From Obelidium mucronatum (Eukaryota > Chytridiomycota > Chytridiomycetes > Chytridiales > Chytriomycetaceae), in assembly GCA_025765595.1 (NCBI GenBank), contig JAIVFH010000065.1, positions 1 to 64,000 of the forward strand: a DNA stretch of 64,000 bases, in the 5' to 3' direction. The translations under genes were made by a program, and so were the position numbers. Shown here piece by piece: positions 1 to 10,512 of this stretch. The number at the start of each line of letters is the position of its first letter. Positions within the stretch are counted from its first letter, which is position 1. The notes below the pieces were generated by a model, which did not search any database, had not been told where the DNA came from, and saw only the letters and a list, made by a program, of their open reading frames with translations.

Positions 1-2963
1 TGATTACTTTCTTGAAAACTACAAGGCGACATATTCGATGACTTTTGATCCTAGCATGTTCGTTTCGCTTTCTTGCCAGCGGAGGGCACAGAGAAGCTGT
101 ATCGCCCACGGGAGCTGTTTGGGAACCCAGGGTATTACAGTTCTTACGATTTTTTGTATTTAGTCTCACACTTTGTTGTTTAAAGCGTCGCTGTGGTCGG
201 GTTTCCATTCCTTCACAAATCCCTCCAACAACATGCGGATAAATTTGGTGTCCGAGAGCACCCCAATGGGCCCACTTTAATCAACGTCCTCAAAACAACA
301 CCACCAACCCAAGACAAAGCCGTCGCCGTCTTTTCCTACCTATCCAGTCGACAGTCAGAATTCAGTTCAACAGACTGGAACATTCTCCGCACACTCAAAT
401 TCATCCCCATCACAACCCCGAAAGACAGCCCCGTGAATCCAGGCTCCCCAGCCTGGATCGAACCTACAAAGGTCTACTTCGGGGGCAAGAACTCATCCGC
501 GTACCTCGACTTATTCACGCACATTGATTTCGGTGACACCAGCAACGCATTCCTCCGCGCCTGTGGAGTCAAGGACGAACCAACGCCTCAAGAACTAGCA
601 GAGCAACTGGTTCGGAACCCTCAATCCTTCATGAATCAGCTTGGCTTTGGCAAGTATTTGCAAGTGTTGCGAACGATCGCGGCCAATTATTATCAGTTGA
701 GGAATAACCGGAATTTGGTTGCGGAAATGCGGAACAGCGCGTTTTTGGTGGGCGTCAAGACGGAATCGAATGACGCCGGCAGTCAACAACAACAGGATGA
801 AGACGGCTTCGCGGATGAGAATGAGAAGTTGCATTATCAGTTGGCCAGCGCCAAGGAAATCTACATCATGGACGACACAGTGCTTGGCCAGATTTTCACA
901 CCACTCGGTTGTCCCATTGAAACTCTCTTGGAGGAAATGTATTCAGATTTGGGTTCCCAATGGTTGACTACACAAGTCACAGAAGTAACCACACCTCGCG
1001 GGAACACCAGCTCCAGCGAGAGAACACAGAAACTGCAAGTCCTAATCAATGAACGTGCATTGCTCCTTTTGTATGATGGCCAACAAGTTCGGCCAAGTAA
1101 AGATATTGTTCCAGGTTCGGAAGCGACGCTAAAGAGTTTGGAAGTGTTGGAGGTTCCAGAGATTATTATTGAACGAAGTTTCCGTGGAGTTGTGAGGACA
1201 CAGAAAACGACTTGTTGTTTGATGATGGATAAGAGAACGCGAAAGTATTTTTTGCTTATTACCAGGAATGAGAATGAGGTGGATTACTTTGATGTCGCGC
1301 AGGCGCTTGGGAAAGTTATTTTTAGAAAGTGTCGGTTGAATGATGCTTTGCTGCTTTCTTCGTTGCTGTCGACGTCGTTGATTAACTTGAAAAGAAAAGG
1401 TTTGTTTGGTTTTATTGTTACGGTAATTTGTTTATTAATTGTTGCTTTTGTTCAAACTTTTATCAGGTTTTCCTGTGGATAGAATTTTGAATTTGCAAGA
1501 AGGGAAGTTGAAGGCTGCCATTGCGAAAAAACAGCAAGAGGACGCAAAGGCTGCTGCTGACGCTGCGGCCGCAGCAAAGGCCCAAGCAAAAGCAGAGGAA
1601 TATCAACGACAGCAATCAATCCAACGGGAACAGAGTCGACAACCACTCGAGCAACAGCAACAAGCCTCCAAATCGCTACAATCCCAGCAACAGCAAAGCG
1701 ATTTATCTCGTCAACAACCAGACTCCAAATCATCATCAAGCTCGTCATTGACAATGGATCAGCAAGCGGTTACGACGGCAACTATTCTTGCAATGTTTCC
1801 TGACGTTGATCGAGCGTTTTTGCAGTCTCTTGTTGATTCCGAAAAGTCCAATCCAAAAGCGATTGAATCAATCTCCAACAAACTGTTGGACACTGAGTAC
1901 CCAAAGAACCCTGCTGTTCCAGCACCACAATCGCCGCGACGCGATAGTAAAGCACTAGGGAATCCACCTGGATCCAATCCTACAACACGGACAGCTGAAG
2001 ATGCTTTGAAATCCGTGAGGGATTCTGTAAAATCTGGATTTCTTGGAAGTTTGTGGGACAGAGCAACGGGGAGTTCGCCGAAACCAGAATCAGCGACAGC
2101 GGCAGCAGATCAGCAGCAACGAAAGTCGCTTTTGCAAGATCAATCACAAGGAGGAACGGCGTTGCCACCGCCACCTCCCGCGTCATCGTCATCATCATCT
2201 TCAGGACCATCCACTATCCCTGGTGGAATGAAACCTGTTGAGGAGATCACTCCTCAATACACGCAAAACCTGAAGCATCAGCTGTCATCATCCATCAACA
2301 CCGTCAAGCCCGCGTACGACAAGTCATTTCGTGCCACGATACCCAATGAACCCGAACCACAAGCAAACGTGCCGACTCGCCACGCGAGCCAAGTCTGTAA
2401 ACCACTTCTCGATTCTGATTTGATTTTCATTGAGAAACTGGTGAATGAAATACCGTTTTACGTTGACAAGAATGCGCTTCAAGAAGCGGGAGAAGTTTCC
2501 ACAAAGTCCCGTGTTGCGTTGATGCGGTTTGTGGATGTGTTGAGGCTGTTGGCGGCTGTGTTTGGACTGGAGGCAAAGACGTTGAATATTTATTGGGATG
2601 CTTCGGGGGGAACTGTTGCTTTTAATAGGGGACGGACATTGTTTTTCAACTTTCGGTTTTACTTGGGGTTGCATTATAAGGATGGGTTGCGACCGGGTGT
2701 GGCAGGCGAAGGTATGTTATCTTCTCTGTGTAAAAAGGTTATGTCTATTTAGCGCTTGTTTTAAACTGTGTTGTTTTTATTTTCCCCACCACCCAAAAGA
2801 TGTGGACACTGTGTATTATTGGTTTATGGTGGCATGTCACGAGTTGGCACACAATTTTGTTGCGGCCCACGATGCACAGCATGAATTCTACTTTTCGAGC
2901 TATGCCGAAAACTATCTCTCGCAGCTGCACCGCACGCTGAAGACGGCCGGGTTGGATTCCTGA
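1..2963 (+). CDS. DUF3684 / sacsin-like ATPase protein, C-terminal part
   Basis: This is the 3' end of a large fungal DUF3684 protein. Full-length members carry a sacsin-like HSP90-type ATPase domain at the N-terminus, which lies outside the window. Predicted exons are 1-131, 186-1399, 1467-2711 and 2800-2963. The N-terminal part reads FLPAEGTEKL and GFPFLHKS, which resemble conserved family blocks. A long Q/S/A-rich low-complexity stretch follows (about 1500-2250), then a conserved C-terminal block with HELAHN (HExxH) and further histidines. Reading from base 2 breaks at about 69-71, where one T seems to be missing before the FLPAEG block. The molecular role of the family is poorly known. 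The family call rests on recalled motifs; the frame break makes the upstream part less certain. Confidence 0.75.
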
Positions 2964-2973
2964 TTGAGTTCCG

Positions 2974-3813
2974 ATGAGAAATAAAATGCTTGATTTTTCC
3001 GGCACGCACGTGTTCATCACTGGCGCCAGCGGTGGCGTCGGGCTTGCCGTTGCGGCAGCGTTCCTGCAACTCGGCGCACGCGTCAGCCTCCACGCGAACA
3101 CGAACGCCGACGCCGCTGCGCCGCTCGTTGCCAAGTACCCGCAGCACGCGCGCGCGGATGTCGCCGCTGTTGGCGACGAAGCGGCGGTGTGCGCCGCTGT
3201 TGGCCGTGCGGTGGCCGCGTTTGGCGCCATCGGGGTCCTTGTTGTGTGCCACGGCATCTGGCCGAGCGCCGACGTGGCGGTAAAAGACATGGCGCTGTCG
3301 CAGTGGAAAAACACAATCAGCGTCAATCTGGACGGGACTTTTCTGTTTGTGAGAGAGTATCTGAAGCAGCTGGACGATGCTGTCAAGGCAGGTGTGCATT
3401 TGCCAAATGTGGCGGTGGTGATGGTGGGTTCCACGGCTGGAAAATTCGGGGAAGCGTATCACGCCGATTACAGCTGTTCCAAGTCTGCAATGATGTACGG
3501 ATTGACCTTGTCTCTCAAGAATGAGATTGTCAAGATCCACCCTCGAGGTCGGGTGAATACTGTGTCGCCCGGCTGGATCCGCACTCCAATGGCAGAACGG
3601 GCCATGCAGAACCCATCCCTTTTATATCAAGCGCTTGCCAGTAGCCCTTTAAAGAAAGTCTCGGAACCAGACGATATTGCGCGTGCAATTTTATTTCTGA
3701 GTTCCAGTGCAATGAGTGGGAATATTACTGGACTATCTATAGATGTAAATGCAGGAATGGAAGGGCGTTTATTGAATCAGCCTTCAGATTTTGGAATCAA
3801 GAGCAAGCTTTAA
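2974..3813 (+). CDS. Short-chain dehydrogenase/reductase (SDR)
   Basis: An intron-less gene of 279 residues, a normal length for a classical SDR. The cofactor motif TGASGGVG sits near residue 17. A catalytic Ser lies in MVGSTAG and the YxxxK pair in DYSCSK. The C-terminal part contains the usual PGWIRTPM block. The structural NNAG motif is replaced by CHGIW. Rossmann-fold NAD(P)-dependent oxidoreduction is therefore likely; the substrate is unknown. The start is the first in-frame ATG, only 10 bp after the stop of the upstream gene; a second ATG four codons on is an alternative. Its first ~300 bp are much more GC-rich than the rest. The stop TAA is inside a TTAA shared with the convergent hydrolase gene. 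Confidence 0.9.
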   Translation: MRNKMLDFSGTHVFITGASGGVGLAVAAAFLQLGARVSLHANTNADAAAPLVAKYPQHARADVAAVGDEAAVCAAVGRAVAAFGAIGVLVVCHGIWPSADVAVKDMALSQWKNTISVNLDGTFLFVREYLKQLDDAVKAGVHLPNVAVVMVGSTAGKFGEAYHADYSCSKSAMMYGLTLSLKNEIVKIHPRGRVNTVSPGWIRTPMAERAMQNPSLLYQALASSPLKKVSEPDDIARAILFLSSSAMSGNITGLSIDVNAGMEGRLLNQPSDFGIKSKL

Positions 3814-4532
3814 CTATTCTGTCTTGAGATGGATTCAATAAATTGTAGGAGAACTGCGTTAAACTCTTTGCTACGTTCAATTGTTACTGCATGACCCGCT
3901 CCTTGAAATACGCGGTATTCTTTTGCTTCCAAGACTTGAGCCAAATACGCTGAATTGCTCGGATTCACAAAATTATCCCACGTCCCCGTCACAACCATAA
4001 CAGGAATCTTTTGATCCTTGATTTCCGTTAGTCGCTTCTTGCTTACATAATGACTTGTGGAAGCTTTCAATTGTCCATTGGCTCCCTGTGTAGTCTGGGT
4101 TGGCGGCATGCACTTGCCCGCATTCGTGCTGCACAAGGTCAGCGATGCAATCATTCCAGCTGGCGACAGTAATGCTAATTCTTGGGCAATCATTCCTCCC
4201 ATACTCAATCCAATTACATGCACATTGTTTGTCCATCCCACAGTTTCCAGCAGTCTCAATGTATCTTCGGCCATTACTCGGGTACTATAATCCCCAACAA
4301 GAGCGTCTGAGAAACCAGCACCTCGGTTGTCAAACGCAATGCATGTGTATTCAGAGATGTTTGAGAAGTGATTGTATTGGTAGTGCCAAATTGGATGGGT
4401 ATCGCCCATGCCTCCGATAAATAGCAGCTTGGTTGGACCAGTACCGTATTTTTTGTACCATAACTTGATCGTTCCATTGCTAGTGCTGATGGTGGCGTAA
4501 CTACCATTCCGGGGAGCTGAAGTCACTTCCAT
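3810..4532 (-). CDS. Alpha/beta hydrolase
   Basis: A single-exon protein of 240 residues with the alpha/beta-hydrolase layout. The nucleophile elbow is GLSMGG. An oxyanion-type strand reads LLFIGGMGDTH, an acidic residue lies in GTWDNFV, and the C-terminal histidine is in GAGHAV. These fit a Ser-Asp-His triad esterase or lipase-like enzyme of the small soluble type; no signal peptide is obvious. The substrate cannot be told from sequence. It converges on the SDR gene and the two stop codons overlap within TTAA at 3810-3813. About 100 bp separate its start from the stop of the first GDSL esterase, which lies on the same strand. Confidence 0.88.
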   Translation of the reverse strand: MEVTSAPRNGSYATISTSNGTIKLWYKKYGTGPTKLLFIGGMGDTHPIWHYQYNHFSNISEYTCIAFDNRGAGFSDALVGDYSTRVMAEDTLRLLETVGWTNNVHVIGLSMGGMIAQELALLSPAGMIASLTLCSTNAGKCMPPTQTTQGANGQLKASTSHYVSKKRLTEIKDQKIPVMVVTGTWDNFVNPSNSAYLAQVLEAKEYRVFQGAGHAVTIERSKEFNAVLLQFIESISRQNS

Positions 4533-4631
4533 TTTTCGTGATTCTTGTCGTTCATCTGCCGAAGAACACGAGGAAGACTAACTGAAGAGCCTTTTCTGAC
4601 AAAAACAGACAATATTCACAATACTGGATGT

Positions 4632-5459
4632 TCATTTTTCAATACCGCCAACAACTGGCAGTGCATCAGGATTCAATTCAGGCCACGAACGATTTATCGT
4701 TCCCAGCAGTGCCTTTCCAAGCATTTGATTCCCTTTCATACCCAAATGCAATCCATCAAAAAGCAAATCTTCAAGCTCCTTCAACTCGTGCTCCGTCCTC
4801 CCAACCCCAAAAAACACATGCCAGATATCCACAAGCACCAAATCGCGACCCCAAGTTTCTGCTGCTTCCATAAAAACCTCAATACACGCATCCCTGTACT
4901 TTTTCGTATGTTGCGCATTCCTGTCGGGCACTTTTCCTTTTGCTTTGCATGTTTCTTTGTACACCTCTGGATTCACTGGCGGAGGCGTGATTATTATGAC
5001 TTTAGTTCCGGGGCTTTCTCGACGCACGGTATCCAGCATTTCGTGCATGTTTTGCTTGTATCGTGGCAGCGAAACGTTGTGTCTTTGGTTGAATGCCGGG
5101 TCAACGGCATCGTTGGCGCCAAGAAATAATGTCATGATTCGAATTCGGGTGGATGGATTTGATTCATTTAGCGATCTTAGGTTCTCTGCAAGAAGGTGTT
5201 TGCACCATTCCGTGTTGAATCCTGTTGGTTTTTCCAAAGATGACAGTCAGACACTAGAATCCGTCGCCATGCAGCCTTTCAAACCAGAGTATCCGCGATT
5301 TATGACATCCAATTTGCTCATGTATTTGTGGGCTAGCACGGCACCCCAGCCGTGAAGGATAGGGTTGAAGGCAAACTAATACAGGTTAGCTTAAGGCCGC
5401 GACCACGAATTCGATTAAACCTGGGTGATGGAGTCTCCAAAGAGGAAAATTTGATCCAT
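4632..5459 (-). CDS. GDSL esterase (IAH1-like), copy 1
   Basis: Predicted exons 5421-5459, 5285-5375 and 4632-5221 join in frame to 239 residues, the usual size of isoamyl acetate-hydrolysing esterase-type SGNH hydrolases. Block I is FGDSITQ at the N-terminus, block III is LGAND, and the catalytic Asp/His pair is in DGLHL. The enzyme probably hydrolyses small esters in the cytosol, since no signal peptide is visible. The introns (63 and 45 nt) fall at the same codons as in the neighbouring paralog, which shows a tandem duplication. The ATG chosen gives MDQIFLFGDS; no better upstream start was seen. Confidence 0.88.
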
Positions 5460-5661
5460 TGCTCGGCCTTTCAGGTTCGCGTTGCTGACGGTTGTTTGAG
5501 TATTTTAATATCAAAACCAGCAAACTTGAACAAAGTGCTCAAAACATACTGATTTGATGAGAAGTAGTAATGCCAAATAGCGATTATAATAATCAAGCCC
5601 TCTACAAAGTATCGTATTGTTTTCAACCGAATCTTCATTTTTTTTTTTTGCGCGTCTTTAA

Positions 5662-6599
5662 TCAGGCATTTCTGAACAAACAGCCAGGAAGATCATTCGC
5701 ATCCACCTGATCATGAAAAATAACCCGCGGAACAAGGATTTCCGGGCTCAATTCTGGCCAAGACTCTTTGATAGCTTTCAAAACGGCAGCCCCCAACAAC
5801 TGATTCCCTTTTGCAGCCAAATGCAAACCATCCGACAACAAATCAGAAACTTGATCCATCGAATATGTAAAGCCATTCTCATTCACACCGCTTTCAGTGC
5901 CAAAAAACACTGTCCAAATGTCCACCAACACCAAATCACTTCCCCATTTTGATTTCGCTTCGACCCCAACCTGGACGCAAGCATCCCGATACAATCGTGT
6001 GTGTTCCACTGTTCGGTCCGGTTGATTGCCTTTCCCCATACACTTTGCTCCCCACACACTTGGATCTACTGGAGGAGGTGTGATGATCACGACTTTTGTA
6101 CCTGGAGATTCCAACCGGATAATCTCCAACATTTCGTGCAAGTATTTTTTATAGTCGGGTAGTGAGACGTGTTGACGTGGGTTGACGGTTGGTAAAACGG
6201 CATCATTGGCCCCCAGAAACAGCGTCATTAGTTTGATTTTGGGCGAGCGAGTCATGTCTCCAGATGATAGTGTTGACTTGATCGTGGATGCAAGAATTTC
6301 TTTTGCCCAGAGTGTATTGTAGCCTGAAAGAACAACAATAAACAAAGTGTCTGATAACCGAAATTGGGGCTGAAATATACCAGAGTATCCCCGGTTGATA
6401 ACATCTAGTTTACGCATGTAAGCATGCGCAACTGTAGCCCCCCATCCTTGGATTTCCGGGTTGAATGAGTGCTGTTTGTACTCTTGTTAGATGATGAACA
6501 ACAATCCTTCCTGCAACCATCGAACCCTCCCCTCCCGCGTTGTACCTGCGTAATAGAGTCCCCAAAGAGAACAATTTGGTCTAGTGATAGATTTCTCAT
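5662..6599 (-). CDS. GDSL esterase (IAH1-like), copy 2
   Basis: Exons 6546-6599, 6381-6471 and 5662-6323 give 268 residues. It carries the same SGNH blocks as copy 1: FGDSITQ, LGANDAV and DGLHL. Both introns are at positions homologous to those of copy 1, with lengths of 74 and 57 nt. It is longer than copy 1 because of an insert before the DGLHL block and a C-terminal extension ending in LPGCLFRNA. An in-frame extension upstream to about 6677 exists and could add an Arg/Lys-rich leader; I chose MRNLSLDQ because it matches the paralog. The tandem arrangement suggests divergence in substrate or expression. Confidence 0.87.
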
Positions 6600-7106
6600 T
6601 CCTTTGGCACTGTCGAGAAAGAAGCGCTTGATAAGTCTGCTTGTCAAAATTCTTAAACTGTTTTTTTCTCTATTCACCTTCTTTCGGAACCAGTTTCGCG
6701 ATTCGATTGAAGTAAGACAACGATGGATGCAACAACAAGTATTATTTCAATGAATCGCGGGATAAGGCGCCGATTTCTGTACAGAGGCAATATCCACGTT
6801 TTAACAAGTGAGGATGCTCTTGGTTTTGCTGTTGATTCTTGAAACTCGTGATGGAGTCCGACTTCGGCTTCCTTCTTGAGAATGTTGATGCGGATATCTG
6901 AAAAAGAGGTTTTTGGCATTTTTTTTTTTTGAAGTCACGGTTTTGACAAGGGGGGGTACGGGTTAGAGTTTCTTCTCTCTTTTTGTAAATAATAATCTCA
7001 AGAACCCGAAAAGGAAATAATTCAATCACATCGAATTCGCTTTCTTTATTATATACTAATACTAGTACTATTAGCAATATAGTTTATGATCAGTTGGAAA
7101 GCCATA
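6600..7106. other. Intergenic region upstream of GDSL copy 2 and tRNA-Lys
   Basis: No gene is supported here. The stretch is AT-rich with short T/A runs and an alternating TACTAATACTAGTACTATTAG patch near 7052-7074, just upstream of the tRNA. It should hold the promoter of the minus-strand esterase and the 5' flank of the tRNA gene. Confidence 0.5.
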
Positions 7107-7180
7107 GCCCGATTAGCTCAGTGGTTTAGAGCACCCGCCTTTTAAGCGGGTGGTCACGGGTTCGATCCCCGTATCAGGCT
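7107..7180 (+). tRNA. tRNA-Lys (anticodon TTT), copy 1
   Basis: A cloverleaf of 74 nt without intron. The anticodon stem CCCGC/GCGGG encloses the loop CTTTTAA, so the anticodon is TTT. The D-arm GCTC/GAGC and T-arm ACGGG/CCCGT with TTCGATC are intact and supply pol III A and B boxes. The acceptor stem GCCCGAT/ATCAGGC has one C:A mismatch at pair 4:69. A T-run lies about 25 bp downstream. Two other copies in the window are identical. Confidence 0.95.
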
Positions 7181-7319
7181 GTGTATGCCATATGTAGTAA
7201 ATAATGTTTTTCCTTCTTTTCAATCATTTTCGACCTATGACAATATGAATTCAATGGAATGAAGGTTTACGAACGATTTATTTTTATACAACGAAAGTCA
7301 GGGGTCTATACAAACACTA

Positions 7320-9005
7320 TCACAAAATTAAGCCATCTACATCATCATCAACAGTACTCTCCCAGGGCCAAATATCCTCATTTTCATCATCGTCTTCATC
7401 ATTCTCATGAGTGTCTCTGCAGTCATGAACCAACCAGTCCTGCATCATCAAGTCCTTCAAACCAATTCGAACAGCACTAAACATTCCTTCATCCACACAG
7501 TTACCCACTGTCGTGGAAACAGTACCCCAACTTTCTTCACTACTAACACTCCCACTTCGGCTTAATCTTGGAAGTCGAGTTGTCGTTGACATGATTGCTG
7601 CTGGGAAACGCGACACAAAAACGCATTCCACATCAGCGTTTGTGATTCCAACAAAATCGAGGAGTTTTTTGAATCGATCATATCTAAACTCCTTTTGATA
7701 TGTTTGGATTGCTGTAGTGACAGCAACAGTGCTTGCAACAGAGCTTCCGCTAGGGGATGTGGAAAACATACTGTTCAAGATTTCTGAGTCGGGTTCAAAT
7801 AGCCAGGACATTACATCGGCCACAGGACGATTGGCCGTTTCGGATTCGGATCTGGAGTCCGCTGGCGCACTTGTTCCAGTTGTGGTATTTTGTGGCGAGT
7901 AGAAGGGTGACGCCGTTGAAACAGAGAACATGTTGTCGTACTGAGTGCCTGTTTGCGCGTTGCCAAATGGATTGGTGTTGCGTGAACCTGTGGTTGCTCG
8001 GAATTGGAACTCCTACATCCTGCACATCAGCCTCTGAATCCATAAAGGCTCTCAAAGACTGGGTGCAAGCACAGTCGCCAACAAGTCCTTGGACGACAAA
8101 TAGTCGAAAAAGGGCTCCAGCATGGCTTCGGGTGTCAGTAGCGAAGCATACAGCTCCAAGTATGGTTGGAACTGATTCAACAGGGATTCGTCGCACAGAA
8201 TTTCATCCACTGCCATTTCCACGGTATACAGCAATTCAGTTTCTCGCAGTGAAAAAATGCTCTCAGGTGGGGCAATGAAGGACTCGGCGTCAATTCGGAG
8301 CGCTTCCGGGAGCGGCGGAATGGAAGTGCCAACCTTGCGAGGATTTCCGATATGTTCCAAAAGATGAGAATGTACGCGCTCTCCCGTGATGGCTTTATCC
8401 AGAAACGGAAAGACGCCATTAACTCGGGCTTGAAGTAAGGCGGATCGGCCAAACTTTATGGGGACGAGAGCCTCCAACAGAGCCATATAGAGATGGCTGC
8501 ATTCCAAGAGTGCCGCTTCAGCCATTTCAATGTTTCCTTGCGATTGCCACACAAAGTGGGTCGGGTTAACAAAGACGGATTCAAAGACCTGCAGCTTCCA
8601 GCTTTCGCAGAACTGCTGTGCGGCATGGGCCAGGCGATCGGCAGCAGTCAACGCTGGTTCTGGCGACAGTTTCGCAGCGGCTTGAACGATCAGATCGCAC
8701 AGGAAGGCGTGGCTGTGGCGCTTGTTTGAGAGCGAGTCAGGGGGCACCGCAAGCAGCGCGGCCGCCGCCGCAAGCAGCTCTGCGGGCAGCTCGGGCGCGA
8801 CTTCTTCTTCGTCGCCGTCCGTGTTGACGATGAGCGCCGGCGGCGCCAGAAGAAGCGTTGCGCCACATCGGTGCCGGCGACGCGGCGGACGTGCGCCGAC
8901 AGTTGCGCGCACGCGGCGTCGAACGCGCCGTAGGCTCACAAGAAGCGGCGCAAAGGCGGTGCGCTGAAGGGACGATGGCGCGATCGCAGCAGTTTCGTGA
9001 TTCAT
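7320..9005 (-). CDS. Unrecognised mostly helical protein
   Basis: Predicted exons 8073-9005 and 7320-8012 give about 541 residues. I do not recognise the family. The N-terminal half has long amphipathic stretches such as FESVFVNPTHFVW and LLECSHLYMALLEAL that look like stacked alpha-helices. The second exon starts EFQFRATTGSRNTNPFGN, which contains an NPF tripeptide, and continues into a Ser/Thr-rich then acidic tail (HENDEDDDENED). The donor used (GTGCTT) is weak. Residues ~26-55 are unusually Arg-rich and lie in a very GC-rich block; another frame there reads AYGAFDAACAQLSAHV, so a pair of compensating frame errors is likely. A cytosolic scaffold or trafficking role is only a guess. Confidence 0.6.
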
Positions 9006-9353
9006 TTTTATTGGTCATCGAATAAGGTGGCACCGAAATGTGCCTTTTTTGTATTGCTTGGACGGGAGACGAACTCTTACAACCTCTTCCAACCTAACAA
9101 CTTTGGCGCATTTGGAAGTGTTCTTGGAACTTGGAACAAAGTAGAATTTCATAGATTCGTAAAGTTCAATAGACGGGTTTGATCTTTCTGTCTGCATTAA
9201 AAATTTATCGCGTTGCTTCGACTTACTTAAGCGAGAACTAGTACTGCTGAGCCATGACCCTTGCGATTGAATCAATTGCGCCTCTGCACTTCAGGCTATG
9301 CAGTTTTTAATCAGATTCTCGAACATTTAAAGCTAAATCGTTTTCAGCTATCA
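9006..9353. other. Intergenic region before tRNA-Lys copy 2
   Basis: No coding or RNA gene is supported apart from the tRNA that follows. It contains the 5' flank of the minus-strand helical gene. No repeat or element was seen. Confidence 0.5.
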
Positions 9354-9427
9354 GCCCGATTAGCTCAGTGGTTTAGAGCACCCGCCTTTTAAGCGGGTGG
9401 TCACGGGTTCGATCCCCGTATCAGGCT
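9354..9427 (+). tRNA. tRNA-Lys (anticodon TTT), copy 2
   Basis: Identical over 74 nt to the copy at 7107-7180, including the C:A mismatch in the acceptor stem. The flanking DNA is unrelated to that of the first copy apart from an A immediately 5', so this is not a simple segmental duplication. No clear T-run follows within the next 30 bp. Confidence 0.95.
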
Positions 9428-9658
9428 TGACTAGTAGCATTCAGCAGGGAAGGTGGATTCTGTCGGGAATAAATGGGCCTGGATGTTCCTAGCATTCGCT
9501 GCGGGAATCACCAACTCGACAAACAATACCAAACCCGATGCCCTCATTTTCACTCTCTTCCCTGGTGAAGATGGCGAGGAGGGTGCTTTTTAGGGCGGTT
9601 GTTTGAACGATGAAATGATCCTTGCCGCAGATTTTTAATACTCTCCTTAATACAGTTC

Positions 9659-10474
9659 TCAAGCATTTTTATTGATTCGGCTGAATGGCCAAGGAACAAG
9701 AAGGTTTGTCTCTTTGACATACTTTGCATAAGCATCATTACCCTTGAACCGCTTTTTTGCTTGCGCCTCCTGAAGAGGAATTCCAGAAAGACGCGTCAAG
9801 ATGAAAGTAATGAACAAAGGAGACACGGTGAATCCATATTTCGCCAGTGACGAGTCTGGGAATGCGTTGATGGCCAAAAGATAACTCCCAACCCACAACG
9901 TGATTTCCCCAAAGTAGTTTGGATAGCGACACCACGCCCACACACCCGTGCTGATGAAGTTGGTCACTCGCTGCTTCCCGTGTCTTCCCTGCCAGACAGC
10001 CTTCTGTCTGTCAGCAACGACTTCAAACACAAAGCCCGCCGTCCACACAGCCAACGCCGCTGCATCGCGCCAGCCGAGCGCAGGAAGGTTTTCTGCATCT
10101 TCGGCGCACACGGCCACCGTTGGAAAGCAAACAACGGCAACCCACAGCGCCTGCACCGCCCAGTACACCGCAAACAGCGGCGCATTCGTCTTGACGCCGT
10201 CGAAGCGCGAGTCGGCGCCCAGTCGATGCACTCGCCCCACAAGATGCACAAGCAGGCGCAGCGCCCACGCCGTCGTCGTCGCGAGCTGCAACAGTTGGCG
10301 CGTGGAAGCCATCCCTCCGTGTGAAACAAGCGCTACTATGGCGCTGGCAATGAAGCTTCCTGTTCCACAGAGATCGTAATAGTGCTCCGTCTGTTTGGCA
10401 GCACTAATGATAAAGCCGATCGTGTTGATGCCGACATTGGCGGCGACTGCCAGCACAATAGATTTCAAATTCAT
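9659..10474 (-). CDS. DUF1295 / steroid 5-alpha reductase-like membrane protein
   Basis: A single-exon protein of 271 residues with several hydrophobic segments. The C-terminal half carries the DUF1295 signature: WAWCRYPNYFGEITLWVGSY, then PLFITFILTRLSGIPLQE and a terminal KYVKETNLLVPW. These resemble the C-terminal domain of 3-oxo-5-alpha-steroid dehydrogenases and isoprenylcysteine methyltransferase-like enzymes. It is probably an ER or organelle membrane oxidoreductase; the substrate is unknown. The middle, ~10,020-10,290, is strongly GC-rich. Its ATG lies 38 bp downstream of the stop of the PPR gene on the same strand. Confidence 0.85.
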   Translation of the reverse strand: MNLKSIVLAVAANVGINTIGFIISAAKQTEHYYDLCGTGSFIASAIVALVSHGGMASTRQLLQLATTTAWALRLLVHLVGRVHRLGADSRFDGVKTNAPLFAVYWAVQALWVAVVCFPTVAVCAEDAENLPALGWRDAAALAVWTAGFVFEVVADRQKAVWQGRHGKQRVTNFISTGVWAWCRYPNYFGEITLWVGSYLLAINAFPDSSLAKYGFTVSPLFITFILTRLSGIPLQEAQAKKRFKGNDAYAKYVKETNLLVPWPFSRINKNA

Positions 10475-10512
10475 TGGATTTTTTTTTTATTTCAAAAACA
10501 AAGTGAAGCGAT

